Shown here: in pieces, positions 38,530-50,739 of the stretch | How positions within the stretch are numbered: position 1 is the stretch's first letter | Layout of the letters: each line of letters starts with the position of its first letter | Assembly (NCBI GenBank): GCA_036898135.1 | Contig: JBAHVR010000292.1 | Location: 524,501-588,500, forward strand | Source: Oncomelania hupensis | Taxonomy: Eukaryota > Mollusca > Gastropoda > Littorinimorpha > Pomatiopsidae | DNA length: 64,000 nucleotides | Reading direction: 5' to 3' | Position numbers and translations under genes: made by a program | The notes under the pieces: model-generated | Seen by the model: only the letters and a program-made list of their open reading frames with translations | What the model was told of the DNA's origin: nothing | The model's database searches: none

Positions 38530-40812
38530 GTGGTCGTTGAACCTGTAGTAACGTGAGGTTCCTCCGCCCTGGCTGGTGACTTCTGTGTAGAAGACTTTCG
38601 CCCAGTGATGCCGTGCTAACATCACCCCTGTTAGTCGCCTCTTACGACACGCCGGGAAACGTTGGGTCTATTCTATTTAATGCCCGAACCCACAGAGCTC
38701 AGGGCCAAGGCGAGCCACACTGTATTTGTGGATTTTGGCTGTGGCCAACAGCCTGGAGAGGATTGGGCACCGCCAGGTCATTTTTGCCCAAGACACACTA
38801 CATGGTGAAGCTATCCACTAATTCCATACCGGATCGGTCGTCGCCCAGCACAAGGACCGCGCCTTCAGTTGGCCACCAGGACGGAGGTGATAAGTATGCT
38901 AGTGATGGACAAATTAGCAAGATCCGCACAAGAAACAACATCGTCATAGGAACCTGGAATGTCAGGACCCTAACTGCGTAAGGAAAATTAGAAGAACTGG
39001 CCCACGAGCTGGACCACTATCGATGGAACGTTCTAGGTATCAGCGAACTGCGCTGGAAAGGCCTAGTTGAAACAACGACCGACAAAGGCCGCAAGCTCTA
39101 TTTCAGCGGTAGAGATGACAGGCACGAACACGGCGTTGGATTCTTGGTCCACAAGAACATTCTAGCCACTGTCATGGGTTGCCGCCCAGTCTCTAGACTC
39201 ATTACCATCCGTCTAAGAGCAGCCCCTTTCAACATCACCATCATCCAGGCCTATGTCCCAACATCAGACTATGACGACAGCGAAGTGGAGGATTTTTATG
39301 AAAATCTACAGGCGGTCCTTGACCAAGTGCCGAAGAAGGACCAAGTCATAGTGCAAGACGACTGGAATGCCAAGGTTGGCCAAGATGCGCACCACAACTG
39401 GGGAGACGCATGTGGACCCCACTGCAACACCGAGACAAATGACAGGGGTCTGAGACTCTTGGAGTTTGCCAGATACAACAATCTGGTACTGGCAAACACG
39501 CTTGGTCTCCACAAAAACTCCAGACGATGGACATGGCACAGTCCCGGCGGGGAGCATCACAACCAGATAGACTACGTGTAGATAGACTACTGTGTATGTA
39601 TGTGCGCGCGTGTATGCGTATGTATATAAGCATACCGTGTGTGTGTGTAGCCTATGTCTGTGTGTGGGGGGAGAGGAGACTGTATTCAGCTTGCTGCTAT
39701 ACCGATGGAGGGGAATACACATTTCTTGATTATGATTATGATTATGATTATTATTACATCATGGTCAAGAAACGCTTCAGATCAAGCATCAACATTGGCA
39801 GGACACGCATTTTTCCTGGAGCAGACATCGGAAGTGACCACGATCTCGTGATGATGTCTTTTCGGCTCCACTTGAAGAGAGTAAATACAGCAAAGTGCAC
39901 TAGACTGAAGTTCGACCTGGACAAACTGCAAGACCCGGAGGTGAACAATTGGAGGAAAATTTGCACCACTGCTCATTTTGAAGGCTGGTGAAGTAGATGT
40001 CAACACCATGACCACCACCTTCAACTCAGCTGTGACCGATGCTGTAACTGAGATCCTTGGCAAGCACCGACCAAAGAAGAAGCCGTGGATCACACCTGAA
40101 CTTTTGGATCTGTGTGATAAACGAAGAGAGATAAAAAAGAAAAAGAAAACCTCACAGGGAGCTGTCTACCAAAAAATCAACAATGACATCCGAAAAGGCA
40201 TGCTCACAGCAAAGGAGAACTATAGAAGATCAATGGCAGGAAATAGAGAACAGTCTGATCGCACAAACAACTGCTGCCCTGGTGAGGTTGAAGCCAATTT
40301 GGAAAGACAGGACCATCAGTCTACATTCCAAGGTAAGACTGCTGCGCTCCCTTGCCATCTCTATCTTCCTATATGCTTGCGAAACATGGACCCTCACAGC
40401 AGATCTCCAACGAAGAATACAAAACATGGAGGTGAGGTGCTACAGAAGACTTTTGGGTATTTCCTATACCCAGCAATCACCAACGACGAAGTCCGAAAGA
40501 CCATCACACAAGCCATTGGACAACACGATGACCTGCTCACAGTGGTGAAGAAAAGGAAACTCCGATGGTATGGCCACGTCACCAGATCATCAGGTCTTGC
40601 AAAGACCATCCTGCAAGGCACAGTGCAAGGAGGTAGAAGAAGAAGGAGACCAAAAAAAGATGGGAGGACAACATTCGAGAATGGACTGGTTTGACACTGA
40701 GCGAACCAATCAAGGTTGCTGAGGACAGGGAAAGATGGAGTACGCTGGTGAAACCATCATCTGTGGTGCCCCTACGACCTCCGAGTTACGGGATAGGATA
40801 GGATAGGATAGG
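38530..40812 (+). pseudogene. LINE-A copy with inverted 5' end and RT deletion
   Basis: Bases 38530-38695 are the reverse complement of the LINE-A leader at 57001-57163, and from 38696 on (GCTCAGGGCC) the copy runs forward. The endonuclease is readable: NIVIGTWNVRTLTA, then a stop, NVLGISELRWKG, and VQDDWNAKVGQDAHHNWGD, where Asp replaces Gly. A 170-base insertion at about 39578-39750, with GT- and GATTAT-rich ends, splits the endonuclease. At 40253 the sequence jumps from the linker (EIENSL) to IAQTTAALVRLKPIW, so the whole RT core is gone. The C-terminal domain (RWYGHVTRSSGLAKTILQGT) and (GGATA)n tail remain. Confidence 0.9.
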
Positions 40813-41125
40813 AACATATGTGGCAGAAAATGGGTTATTACTATCTGGAGAGAAAACAAGCTTAATGCTTTTCAATAATGGTGAAAACCCTAAAACATTG
40901 TCAGAATTAAAACTGGAAGAAGCAAAAATATTATATAAAGAAAATATTAAAGTTCTAGGTGTATATTTTACTCCCAAAATAAATTGGAAATTTGATATTG
41001 AATATTTAGTTAACAATGCATGACTAAGATTACATTTATTAAAGATAATAAGCGCACGACTTTTAAGCCAAGATATGAACATTTTATTACATGTAGCTAC
41101 TTCTTTAGTAAGATCTAAGTAATAC
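40813..41125 (+). pseudogene. LINE family E fragment, RT thumb region
   Basis: YVAENGLLLSGEKTSLMLFN, then KVLGVYFTPKINWKFDIEYL, stop, and LRLHLLKIISARLLSQDMNI. The layout (GLxLSxxKTxxMLF followed by VKVLGVxF) is the palm-thumb part of an RNase H-bearing LINE. It abuts the LINE-A tail on its left. Confidence 0.7.
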
Positions 41126-41272
41126 AGTCATAAAATTGATTGTATTGCTGCACTGGTACCGTAACAGAGAGAGATGAGGTATAGGTAATGGTCCAAAGAA
41201 CGTTTAAGAAACTTAGTTGTGGTTAACTCCTTTGTCTGCCGAAGTCTCTTGTTGCGGGGGCATCGAGTATAG
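41126..41272. other. Unassigned sequence between LINE-E fragment and GAA repeat
   Basis: Nothing recognised. Confidence 0.3.
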
Positions 41273-41765
41273 GCGAAGAAGAAGAAGAAGAAGAAGAAGA
41301 AGAAGAAGAAGAAGAAGAAGAAGAAGAAGAAGAAGAAGAAGAAGAAGAAGAAGAAGAAGAAGAAAAGAGAAAGAAGAACAAGAGGAGGAGGAAGCAACAG
41401 CAGAAGGAAGAAGGAGAAGAAATAACAAGAAGAGGAAGAAAGAAGAAGAAAACGCAGAAGAAGAGAACGCCGAAGAAGAGGAAGAAGAAGCAGAAGAAGA
41501 AGAAGAGAAGAAAGCAGAAGAAGAACAAGATGGAGGTAGGGAGAACGAGGAGGAGAGAAGAAAACTGAGGAGAGGCGGACAGTGAGGAAAAAGAAGAAGC
41601 GGACAAGGGGAAGAAAGAGGAGGAAGAGAGAAGAGAATCTGAGGAGAGGAGGACGAGGAGGAGCGGAGAAGAAGAGAGGAGATGGAGAAGGCTGGAGGAG
41701 AAGGAGAGTGAGATTGAGAAGCAGAGAAAGAAGACGGCGTAGGCAGAGAAGAGACTAGAGATCGA
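41273..41765. repeat. (GAA)n microsatellite and purine-only tract
   Basis: Perfect GAA from about 41274 to 41365. It is followed by about 400 bases of almost pure purine on the plus strand with GAG/GAA phrases. Reading frames here (poly-Arg, poly-Glu, poly-Ser, poly-Leu) are artefacts. Confidence 0.95.
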
Positions 41766-42304
41766 ACTTAACTACAGTGTGAACGAAAAACGATGCTTAA
41801 CGTCCTATTGCATGAGCGTTAAGGACGATCACCACGTCGCCACCCTGACAACAATGACCATCATCATCATATCAAAAATGAGATCCACTACAGTGTGACT
41901 ATTTATAACTTTCGTTTTCTCTCTCTCTGGCAACGGTGACTGGGAATTGTGTGTTATTTGTGAGTGGTGTATACTCGTATATTTATTCTTTCAACAGATT
42001 TGTTCTGCGAAAAGACGTGAGTAGAAGCAATTGTATTTATTCCATTTGATTCTTGTGGACTCTGTGTTTTGTGCTATTGTACTGATTTATGTTTATGGTT
42101 TAATAGAGGGTATGATAGCTTAGTTTATTGTTACGAGTTAGTGAAGTTGAGAGACGGGAGAACACGCGGATTCACGCATGCAATTACGCAAATTCTGAAG
42201 TACCAATAATCGTTACAACTGTCAATATTTACATTTAAATAATGTGCTATTCTGGACTATATTCTTAACATTTCTCTTGATATATTTAATGTTTAAAATT
42301 GTGT
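41766..42304. other. Unassigned AT-rich sequence
   Basis: No domain found on either strand. It may include part of the family-E LINE between its RT and RNase H pieces, but I cannot show this. Confidence 0.35.
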
Positions 42305-42600
42305 AGATTCTAAAGCAGTGCTCTATTCTTTAAATAATTGGAAAATCGGGAAACGAACTGATCTGATATTTGATATTAAATATCTCGTACATTGTATAAG
42401 AACTAGAGGTACTGAAATTGATTTTTATTGGGTTCCTTCCCATTTAGGTATATATGGCAATGAAGTATTGGACAAATTAGCACAAAAAGGGCATACAAAG
42501 AGCCAATATTCAGTAATAAACTATAATTTACAATTGGCTCTATTTGAGTACTATTCGCTATTGGAAAGACACATACATTTTTTAAAAAATGTATTCTTAA
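42305..42600 (+). pseudogene. LINE family E fragment, RNase H domain
   Basis: DSKAVLYSLNNWKIGKRTDL followed by TEIDFYWVPSHLGIYGNEVL and DKLAQKGH. These are the catalytic Asp (DS) block and the WVPSHxGxxGNExxDxLA block of LINE RNase H. The frame ends at 42713 after sequence no longer LINE-like. Confidence 0.8.
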
Positions 42601-42624
42601 TTATTCTTAATTGCTTCAGCACAG

Positions 42625-42738
42625 GTTGTCACTACATTATTGGTTATCACTACATTATTGGTTGTCATGACATCATTGGCTGTCATGAGTACTACTCTTG
42701 CAGCGTGTGCTGACGGCAGTTACGGCCAAGATTGTAAG
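42625..42738 (+). pseudogene. Partial inverted duplicate of the 53-kb EGF exon with its acceptor
   Basis: GGTTGTCACTACATTATTGG..., ACTCTTGCAG and then CGTGTGCTGACGGCAG to AAGATTGT match the minus-strand intron end and first 31 or so bases of the exon at 53213, now on the plus strand. Homology stops at GATTGT and CAT repeats follow. It is a broken exon copy and cannot encode a full EGF module. Confidence 0.8.
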
Positions 42739-42741
42739 GAG

Positions 42742-42918
42742 ACATCATCATCATCACTTCTCCTTCTTTCACATCATCATTATCTTCGAAATGGTCATAA
42801 CCATCAGTGTGCTCTTCTTCTTTCGCCTTCTTTATCATCATTATCCACATCTTGGTCATCCACATAATCAACTTCAATATCATCATCGTTACCTTTCTAT
42901 TCCTCCTCCTCCTCTTCC

Positions 42919-42978
<60 letters not shown>

Positions 42979-43025
42979 CATCCACAGAAAAAAGTATTCA
43001 TCATCATCATCATCATCATTGTCGC
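42742..43025. repeat. CAT/TCC-rich simple sequence
   Basis: Long CAT runs at about 42918-42975 and 43000-43020, with mixed CTT/CAT before them. Confidence 0.93.
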
Positions 43026-45254
43026 GAAAATATGCGTCTCCTCTATCAGCAACGGTGCATCGTTTGTTTTGTTTTTCTTGTTGTTCATAATATTAATAAC
43101 AATGTTTTGGGTACTTTTAAAGTCTTCAGTCTTGATAGAATTCCTAAGTCTGTGTTTTGACGTCGGCGTATCATACGTCATAGACCGATTGCGTCATAGT
43201 AGACGTAAACAAAAAGACTTCACTGAGAGAAGAGCTTGTGACTCAGGGAGACATCGCTACCTCAGACATTCAACGCGGCATAACAAGTGCAAGGCACACC
43301 AGTTGAAAAAATCGATCAAGGAGGATACTGAGAAGTACCTTAGGTGCACTGTGAGTCAGCCGGAACGTACGGGAGGTGGGGGGGGAGGGGGGGGGGAGTG
43401 ACCATCAGCTTTCACTGACTCAGAGGTCCAGTGACCAAGGTCGTCAACCGGCCGTTACCGTGGGGGAGGCCATTTGCTTTCACGAACCGTTGGGTTCAAT
43501 TTTTCATGCGCCACCGTGGGTACGTGTTCAGCTAGGCTATACTAGGCTAACAGATGCCAGATAGATAGCTATATAGGTAAACATAAACAATAATAACAAT
43601 GTATTTTAATTTTTTTTATTCCATGTTAGTTAGTTTATTTTCGTGTGAAATAAGTGTAACTTTTCCATCACTGTTTCTATATTTTTAGCCTCAGCGCATT
43701 CTAGACCGATTCTTAGATCTTTTAGACTTCATCGCACAGATAGATATATGTTTATGTTCAGATTTAGATCTCTTGCAGAGGATCCGGTTTGGAGAGCACT
43801 TGGCAGAAGTGTTTGTTTATGTCATTGCATGTAAGGGATGAAAGTGGAAGCATGGAAGAAGGATCATCAGTCATCTCATCTATCATTCATTATCAACTAT
43901 CGTGTGTTAAAATTATACAACATTGTATACTTTTTAATGCTTCGACGAACGAAGAACATTACACTATACTTGTGGTTCGTTATGGACAATTCATATCTGG
44001 GACATTAGGTCACCACCTGATCGTTTCAGGCGCAACAAATGCAGGCCGGGAGTTGTGTGAAAGTCAACAAATGCAGGCCGGGAGTTGTGTGAAAGTCGTC
44101 GGGGGACAACATCAAGGTGTCCAGAACATCACGGCAAAACCAACGACAAAAGAGCAGTAAAAGAGACAGTGACCATATAACCTCAACGTTTATCATCATT
44201 GGAAACGAGAACATTCGTATCTGTACTCCAGTTTCGCTACTAAAGATAAGTAGCCTTTTGTTTTATTTCATCATGAACAGCAGATGGGACAACCCTGGAT
44301 TGTCAGTCCGAATACAATTCAATCATATTTGACTATATCATCGTTCTCATCATTCATAAACATCATCATTGTGAGTGGGTGGGTGGTGAGATATGGGGAA
44401 GTTAATGAGTTAGGCTATATAAAAGTGATTAAATAATAAATAAATATTCTGTGTGCCAGTATTTTATACATGCAATGTGCTGTCCTAGGCTTCTATGCTA
44501 AGGTGTGTGTATGTGTGTATATGTGTGGGTGTCTGTGTTTGTGTGTTTTCCTTGCTTTTTTAAAGCTTGTATTATTATGCATGAAGTATACATGTGTGTG
44601 TAGGAGAGTGGAAATGAATGTTTGCAAGGGGTGGGGGGGGGGGAGGAAAGACAAGTATTTTAGTGTGGATATGAGCCCAATTTATAATCTAAGTTACATG
44701 GTGTACATGCACCAGATGTAAACATACCAACCACTGATGGGCTAACCTACTTTTTAATTGACTTTTCATATTATATTCTGACAAGTAGTTTTACACACTT
44801 TCAGTTGTGGAAAATGTAAATGTTTGAAGACTACCATGCCTAATATGATCAATGTTGTGCAATTTTTTGCTAGGTTAGCCATGCTTCACAACAACCACTT
44901 AAAATTATTTTTTGTGCTGCTTGTAGTCTCATTTTTACTTTTAGTACTATTTATTTTATTATTTTATTATTATGATAGAATATAGATCCATTAGACTTTG
45001 TAGCCACTGTGATAAATTCGTTTATAAATTTATAAATGTGTGTGGTACATTTCACTGTTTTAATTATTATGCCCTATCTGTTTTTAAGTGCATGTTTATG
45101 ATATTGGAATGAAGTGTGTCCTGTGTGGCGGCTCTGCATGTGTGTAGCGACAGACATGATCATGCAACACGTACCTTCTGGTTCTTGCCCTGCGACCCTT
45201 TCTTTGAGTCTCCATTACTCTATTAGTACGCTCCCTCTTCAAATAATCCTTTCT
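43026..45254. other. About 2.2 kb without recognised genes
   Basis: Contains a poly-G tract (43374-43398), a perfect 32-base tandem duplication AACAAATGCAGGCC... at about 44034-44098, GT-rich stretches near 44500-44620 and AT-rich sequence. No splice-supported exon found. Confidence 0.4.
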
Positions 45255-45599
45255 ATTTTCAATTTCAATACAATACAATACAAGATTATTGCTTTAGGTC
45301 CAGCGGACTCTTCCGAGCCAAATCAGGACCAGAGAGACGTTATCTTAAAATATTATAAAATCTTTCAAATCTTAAAAAACAAGCCTGTTACACTTAAATA
45401 CTCAAACAAACTTTCACATGACACCTCTTTAAAAGTCGTCTTTAAAACTGATGTATTAAAAATATGTTCTCTTTCTTCAATCAAATCACTAAATTCAGTC
45501 CAATCAATAAAATCCAAACTACACAAAACATGTCGATATGATTTATATGCGATAAAACAAACCAACATCATGTAAAAATTGAAACAGATGTTGACCATT

Positions 45600-48500
45600 A
45601 CATACTTTAAAAATCTCTTTGAAAGGTATTGAACCAAAATAGGTTTCTCTTTCCTCTATTAGATCAGCACCCTCAGACATGAAATGGCGAACGGAAAAGG
45701 ATTGATCACATGCAAAGCACCGTGGTGGTTCTTCTCCTTTTAAAAGGAAACTGTGGGTGACATAAGTATGCCCAATATGAAGGCGAGATAACACTGTTTC
45801 TTCTTTGCGAGTGGATGCAAAGCCAGGCAAAGAAGCGGACAAATCGGGAAGAATTTGAAATAATTTGTTGTTGATAGGTTAGACCAGTCAATCTGCCACA
45901 GTCGTTTACAATAAGATCCAGTCATACAACGTAGGTCAGAATAGGACACAAACTGGAAAATCTCTGGAGGGAAATCGAGATGCAGAGCATCTTTAGCCGC
46001 TTTGTCCACTGCAATGTTGCCGCGGATGCCCATGTGACCAGGGACCCACATAAAAACTATCTTTTTACCCTCAGAAACAAGTTGTGTATGGAGGTCATGG
46101 ATCTCTGCCAGGAAAGGGTGTGATATCTTTCTCGTGGAAAGAGCCTGGAGTGCTGACAGTGAATCGGACATGATTAAAAACGAGGTTCCTTTGGATTGAT
46201 AAACTTGTTTCAGAGCGAGATGAATTGCCTTGAGCTCAGCTGTATAAACAGAACAAAAATCAGGTAAACGCTGTTGCAAAGGCTGGTCTAAGTGTCTCCC
46301 AGAGACCGACGCAGCAGCAACTGAATCACCTTTCTTTGACCCGTCTGTAAAAAGTTTTTCATATCCTGGGTATAAGGCACACTGTTCAAAATAAAGTTGG
46401 TTATATACGGTTTCAGATGTATTGTTTTTGAGAAAAGCGGACAACTGCCAATTAATGTTTGCGGTACATAATTTCCATGGGGGAACTTCAGTCCGAAGTT
46501 CATCGTCGTTGATGGAAGCAACATCAATGCCTGCTTTTTTCAAATGAGCTTGCATTCTGATGCCAAACGGAGGAATTGTGTTAGGTTTGGCTTCAAATTT
46601 CTGAACAAAATCTGGGTTGAAAACACAGTCTGTCATAGGCGGGGTTCATAGGATCAGTTTTTAATTTTAAATAGTAATTCATTGACAATTTTGTACGTCT
46701 CAGCTCCAGCGGGGGTTCGTTAGCTTCCACGTAAAGGCTTTCACAAGGGGAGGTGCGAAACGCACCCAAAGCAATGCGTAGTGCCTGATGGGCAACTGGA
46801 TCTAACATCTTAAGATTTTCTAGCAGAACCATAAACAATGCAACCATAGTCTAACTTGGATCTAATTAAAGAACGATATAACAGCAATAAAGTTTTCTTG
46901 TCAGCACCCCAGTCTGTACCACTGATAACCTTGAGCAAATTGCAGGCCTGTTAACATTTAGTTTTCAAAATTTTCAGATGAGGAATGAAGGATAGCCTTT
47001 GATAAAAAATAACACCCAAAAATTTGACTTGTTGGACCGCCTTTATTGGAGTTTTATTGAGGGTAATATTAGGATCTTGAATAATTCCCCGGTGCTTGGA
47101 AAAGTGAATACATTCAGTTTTTTCTCCAGAAAATTTAAAACCATTTCGTAAAACCCAGTCTTCAACGGCCTTGACACATAACTGTAGCTGACGTTCTGCA
47201 GATGCCAAAGTTTTACCTTTGGCTACCAATGCAAAATCGTCGACAAACAAAGAATTGTCAATTCCCCGTTTAACGGAACGAACAATGTTATTTATTTTAA
47301 TAATAAACAGCAAGGGAGACAAGATGCTACCCTGAGGCACTCCCATCTCCTGTTCTCTCGTATCTGACAAAGATCCCCCAACCTTAACCTGAAAAATTCT
47401 GTCTGTTAGAAAATTGGATATAAACAGAGGTAAATGTCCCTTCAAACCTATTTCTTGTAAATCTGAAAGAATGCCATATTTCCATGTGGTAGTACGGTAC
47501 CATAGGCTTTTTCCAAATCAAACATGATGGCAACGACATGTTCACCCTGGACGAACGCATTACGGATAAAAGTTTCCAGTCGCACCAGGTGGTCAACAGT
47601 ACTTCGACCACTTCGAAAGCCACACTGAGTGTTGGATAAGATATTATTTGTTTCTAGATACCACAGTAAACGAGAATAAACCATTCTTTCCAGCGTCTTG
47701 CATAAGCAAGACGTTAAGGCTATTGGTCTATAGTTTGTTGGGTTAGTATGGTCTTTGCCAGGTTTGGGAATGGGTACAATAATGGCCTTTCTCCAAGAGG
47801 GAGGAAAGGTGCCAGTGATCCAGATCTGATTGAAGTTGTCCAGCAGTTGAGACCGTGAGTACCTTGTTAAATATCTGAGAAATTGATAATGTACATCATC
47901 CGGTCCAACTGCTGAATCTGCACTTTTGTTAATTGAATCACCAAGCTCGACTAATGAGAACGAAATGTTGTAATCTTCAGAATTATCAGAGGTAAAATTT
48001 AACCGTTGTTTTTCTTTACGTGCTTTAATTGTTTGAAAACAGACGGAATAATTTTCAGAGGAAGAATTTGCAGCAAAGGAAGAGGCCAAAAGATCAGCTA
48101 CTAGTTTTTTTATCACCGATTACGTCCCCCTGCACAGTAAGGCATGGGCTCACCTGTTTGTTACTTTTATTTTTGAGTTTGCGGACCACTTTCCAAACCT
48201 TTGACAGCTTTGCTTTCGAATTTAGCGTGGAGCAGAAACCTCTCCACGATTCTCTTTTCTTACTTTTGAAGAGCTGTCGGCATTGCGCTCGCAAACGTTG
48301 GTGGTTCTGTTTATTTTCAGAACTTGGATGCAGATACATCATTCTTAAAGCTTTTTTACGGGCTTGCTGAAGTTTTTTACATTCATCATCAAACCAGGTT
48401 TTTTTTAATTGTATACGGTTTTGATGAAGTTTGCGGGATGGGCTCCTTAGCACTGTTTATAACTATGTCAGTGTAGAGCTGTATTGGATCTATGGCGTTC

Positions 48501-49269
48501 GAAAATTCCTGTTTCTTAGCACGTAACTGAACCTCAGACAGGTTAGAAAACATACTCCAGTTAGCTTGTTTCAGTTTCCACCTGCCATGAGTTTGCTCAA
48601 GGTTGTCTGAATCATGTTTTAATAAAACCGGAAAATGGTCGCTACCATGGAGATCTTCTAAAACTGTCCATTTAAAATCCAAAAGTAAGGAGGGATCACA
48701 GATCGATATATCAATGTGGGAGAAGGAAGCGGTTCTTGAACAGGAAAAAGTTGGAGCACCCTCGTTCAAAGTTACTAGGTTCAACGAGTCTAAAATGTCT
48801 TCAATTATTTTCCCCTGAGAATCGGTACGATCGCTACCCCACAAGGGAGAGTGTCCATTAAAATCTCCCAACAACAAAAAAGGGTAGGTAACTGTTGGAT
48901 CAAATTCTCAAGTTCACTTTTATTGACATTTATTGATGGTGTCAAATATATAGAACAAACTGTGAGGGATTTAAAAAGAGATACTCTGGCTGCAACTGCT
49001 GGTAAACTTGTATTAAGTGAAATTGGGTTAAATGGGACGTTTCTATGAATAAAGAGTGAAACGCCTCTAGAAGATGTACAATCTAGAGACGAATAACCAG
49101 TAATATCTATAAGCTGTTTCTCTGATAAGAGAGTTTCCTGAATGGCTAACACCGCAGGTTGATGTTCCGTCAGCAGACAGCAGAGCTCCTCATAATTTGC
49201 CCTTATCCCTGGGATATTCCATTGTAAAATGGCCATAAAAATGAAGTAAAAGAATGCTAAAATTTTCAT
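45600..49269 (-). pseudogene. LINE-D ORF2: endonuclease, reverse transcriptase, RNase H
   Basis: Endonuclease from about 49240: ILQWNIPGIRANYEELCCLL, AIQETLL, LLGDFNGHSPLWGS, HIDISICD and GSDHFPVLL, with the catalytic Asp and His present. RT: VPIPKPGKDHTNPTNYRPIA, QCGFRSGRSTVDHLVRLE, FDLEKAYGT, GVPQGSILSPLLF and FVDDFALVAKG as the catalytic VDD. RNase H: LFTDGSKKGDSVAAAS, YTAELKAIHLALKQV, IMSDSLSALQAL and FMWVPGHMGIRGNIAVDKAA. At least five frame changes (about 48860, 48440, 48100, 47446, 46850) separate the blocks. The C-terminus fades out near 45600. Confidence 0.9.
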
Positions 49270-49481
49270 CTCTGAAAGAACAATTACGTATCTTTATCTT
49301 TCGGACCCTCGTCCATCTCTTCATGGTCCATCAACCCCCCGAAACGGTTCTCCGTCTCGAGAGGCTGATGGTGCTTGGAAGAAAGGGGTCCGGGCCTTTG
49401 ATTTTTTGTCAAAGCCCCGGAACCCGAACTGCCAGCCGACTTCCTCCCCTTCTCCCCAGCAACGGACTTTATAGCTTCCCT

Positions 49482-50739
49482 CTACCCCTCACCCCTTCCA
49501 ACCTTTCCCTCTCCTCTGACGCTCTTCTGCTGAGCAACTAGAATCTTAGCCGCCTCAGCAATGACCCGGTCGCTAAAACCGGTCGTTGCTGGTGCGGCGG
49601 CCTGAGGCCTAGCCTCCTTTGCAGCAGGTGTGACGGCTTTAGACACGGCCGTCTGCGTGTTGTGGGTGACGGTTGGGGACGTGCCCGTCGGCACGTTCTC
49701 CAGTGGAATCGATGGGGCTGGAGAACCCCCCTTTTGAGAAAACAACGTGAGCATTTTTCTAGAGCATCCATCCGTCTGCACAACGTTTCCAAGATCTGCG
49801 TTATTTTATTCATGGCGGTGTCCATTGTCGGGTGTGCGCTAGGTTCCACATGAGATGTGGAACCCGCCACAGACGCAAAGGACCTCTCTTTAAGAACCGG
49901 CCTACTTTCAAGTACTTTTTTCCTTGCGTCTCCGAAGGAGCAACTTTCAGTGGCCCGCACCTTTTGGATTTCCAGCTCCAGCTGCCACTGAGGACAATCT
50001 TTGGAGCTGGAAGAATGATTCCCGGCGCAATTCACGCAGCAAATCGGATTTTTGCATTCGTTTTCATGTTTTTCTTTAGCACAATCACGACATATTTCTT
50101 TGCTTTTACAGGTCTTGCTACCGTGACCAAACCTTTTGCAACGGTAGCATCGCAACGGTGACGGTACGAACGGCGTCACCTTCACCCTAAGGTACCCCAC
50201 CTTGAGTGACTCCGGCAACTTGGCCATAGCGAAGGTCACAAAAAGTGTGTTCGTGGGATACGTTGGGGTCCTTTGGTGACGAAGACCCGCTGTACTGCTG
50301 TGACCCCCTGGCTGGAGAGCTCATCTCGGATTTCCAATTCCGACATGTTGATCAAATCCTGACATCGGATGACTCCCTTGGAGGAATTCAACCGTCCATG
50401 CACAGAAACTTTGATTTGTTTGTCAACAAATACGGTCAAATTCCTCTTTAGAAGACAATCCGATGCCCTTTTGGTTGAGCACTCCACCAGGTAGGCCCCT
50501 GATCTCAGTTTTTTCACATCTTTGAACCCGATTGTGCAGACGGATTGGAAACCCTTCTGGATGGTGAACGGAGACAGCTTGCCTAGTGGCATAGCCGGAT
50601 CCGCCCCCTCTACAACCAAAAAACGAGGCCAGGCCCCTTCCACCCCCGATGCACAAGCTTTTTGTCTCGTCTCCATGTCACTGTCCGTATCCGTGTCAGA
50701 GTCGTCACCATGAAGTCGTTTTTTTTTTTTGGAAGCCAT
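49482..50739 (-). pseudogene. LINE-D ORF1: Gag-like RNA-binding protein
   Basis: Starts MASKKKKRLHGDDSDTDTDS at 50739, with a basic then acidic N-terminus. It continues with an RRM-like domain region (FLVVEGADPAMPLGKLSPF, VTAVQRVFVTKGPQ) and shifts frame near 50239. Three CCHC-type knuckles follow: CYRCKRFGHGSKTC, CRDCAKEKHENEC and CCVNCAGNHSSSSKDC. A low-complexity Ala/Pro/Thr tail then runs on in another frame near 49781 and ends about 49482. This is the standard ORF1 design of I and Jockey group LINEs. At least two frameshifts. Confidence 0.85.

Noticed and set aside
40813..42600. One continuous family-E LINE from 40.8 to 42.6 kb
   Set aside because: RT and RNase H pieces are in the right order and strand, but about 1.2 kb between them includes the GAA repeat and unassigned sequence, and I could not show that they were one insertion.
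42640..42867. A separate plus-strand EGF gene
   Set aside because: Only the acceptor and about 31 bases of exon are present before CAT repeats; no complete module or donor.
43026..45254. Host exons in the 43-45 kb stretch
   Set aside because: Frames are short, lack splice signals in phase and show no domain; the longest ends in a poly-Gly run from a G tract.
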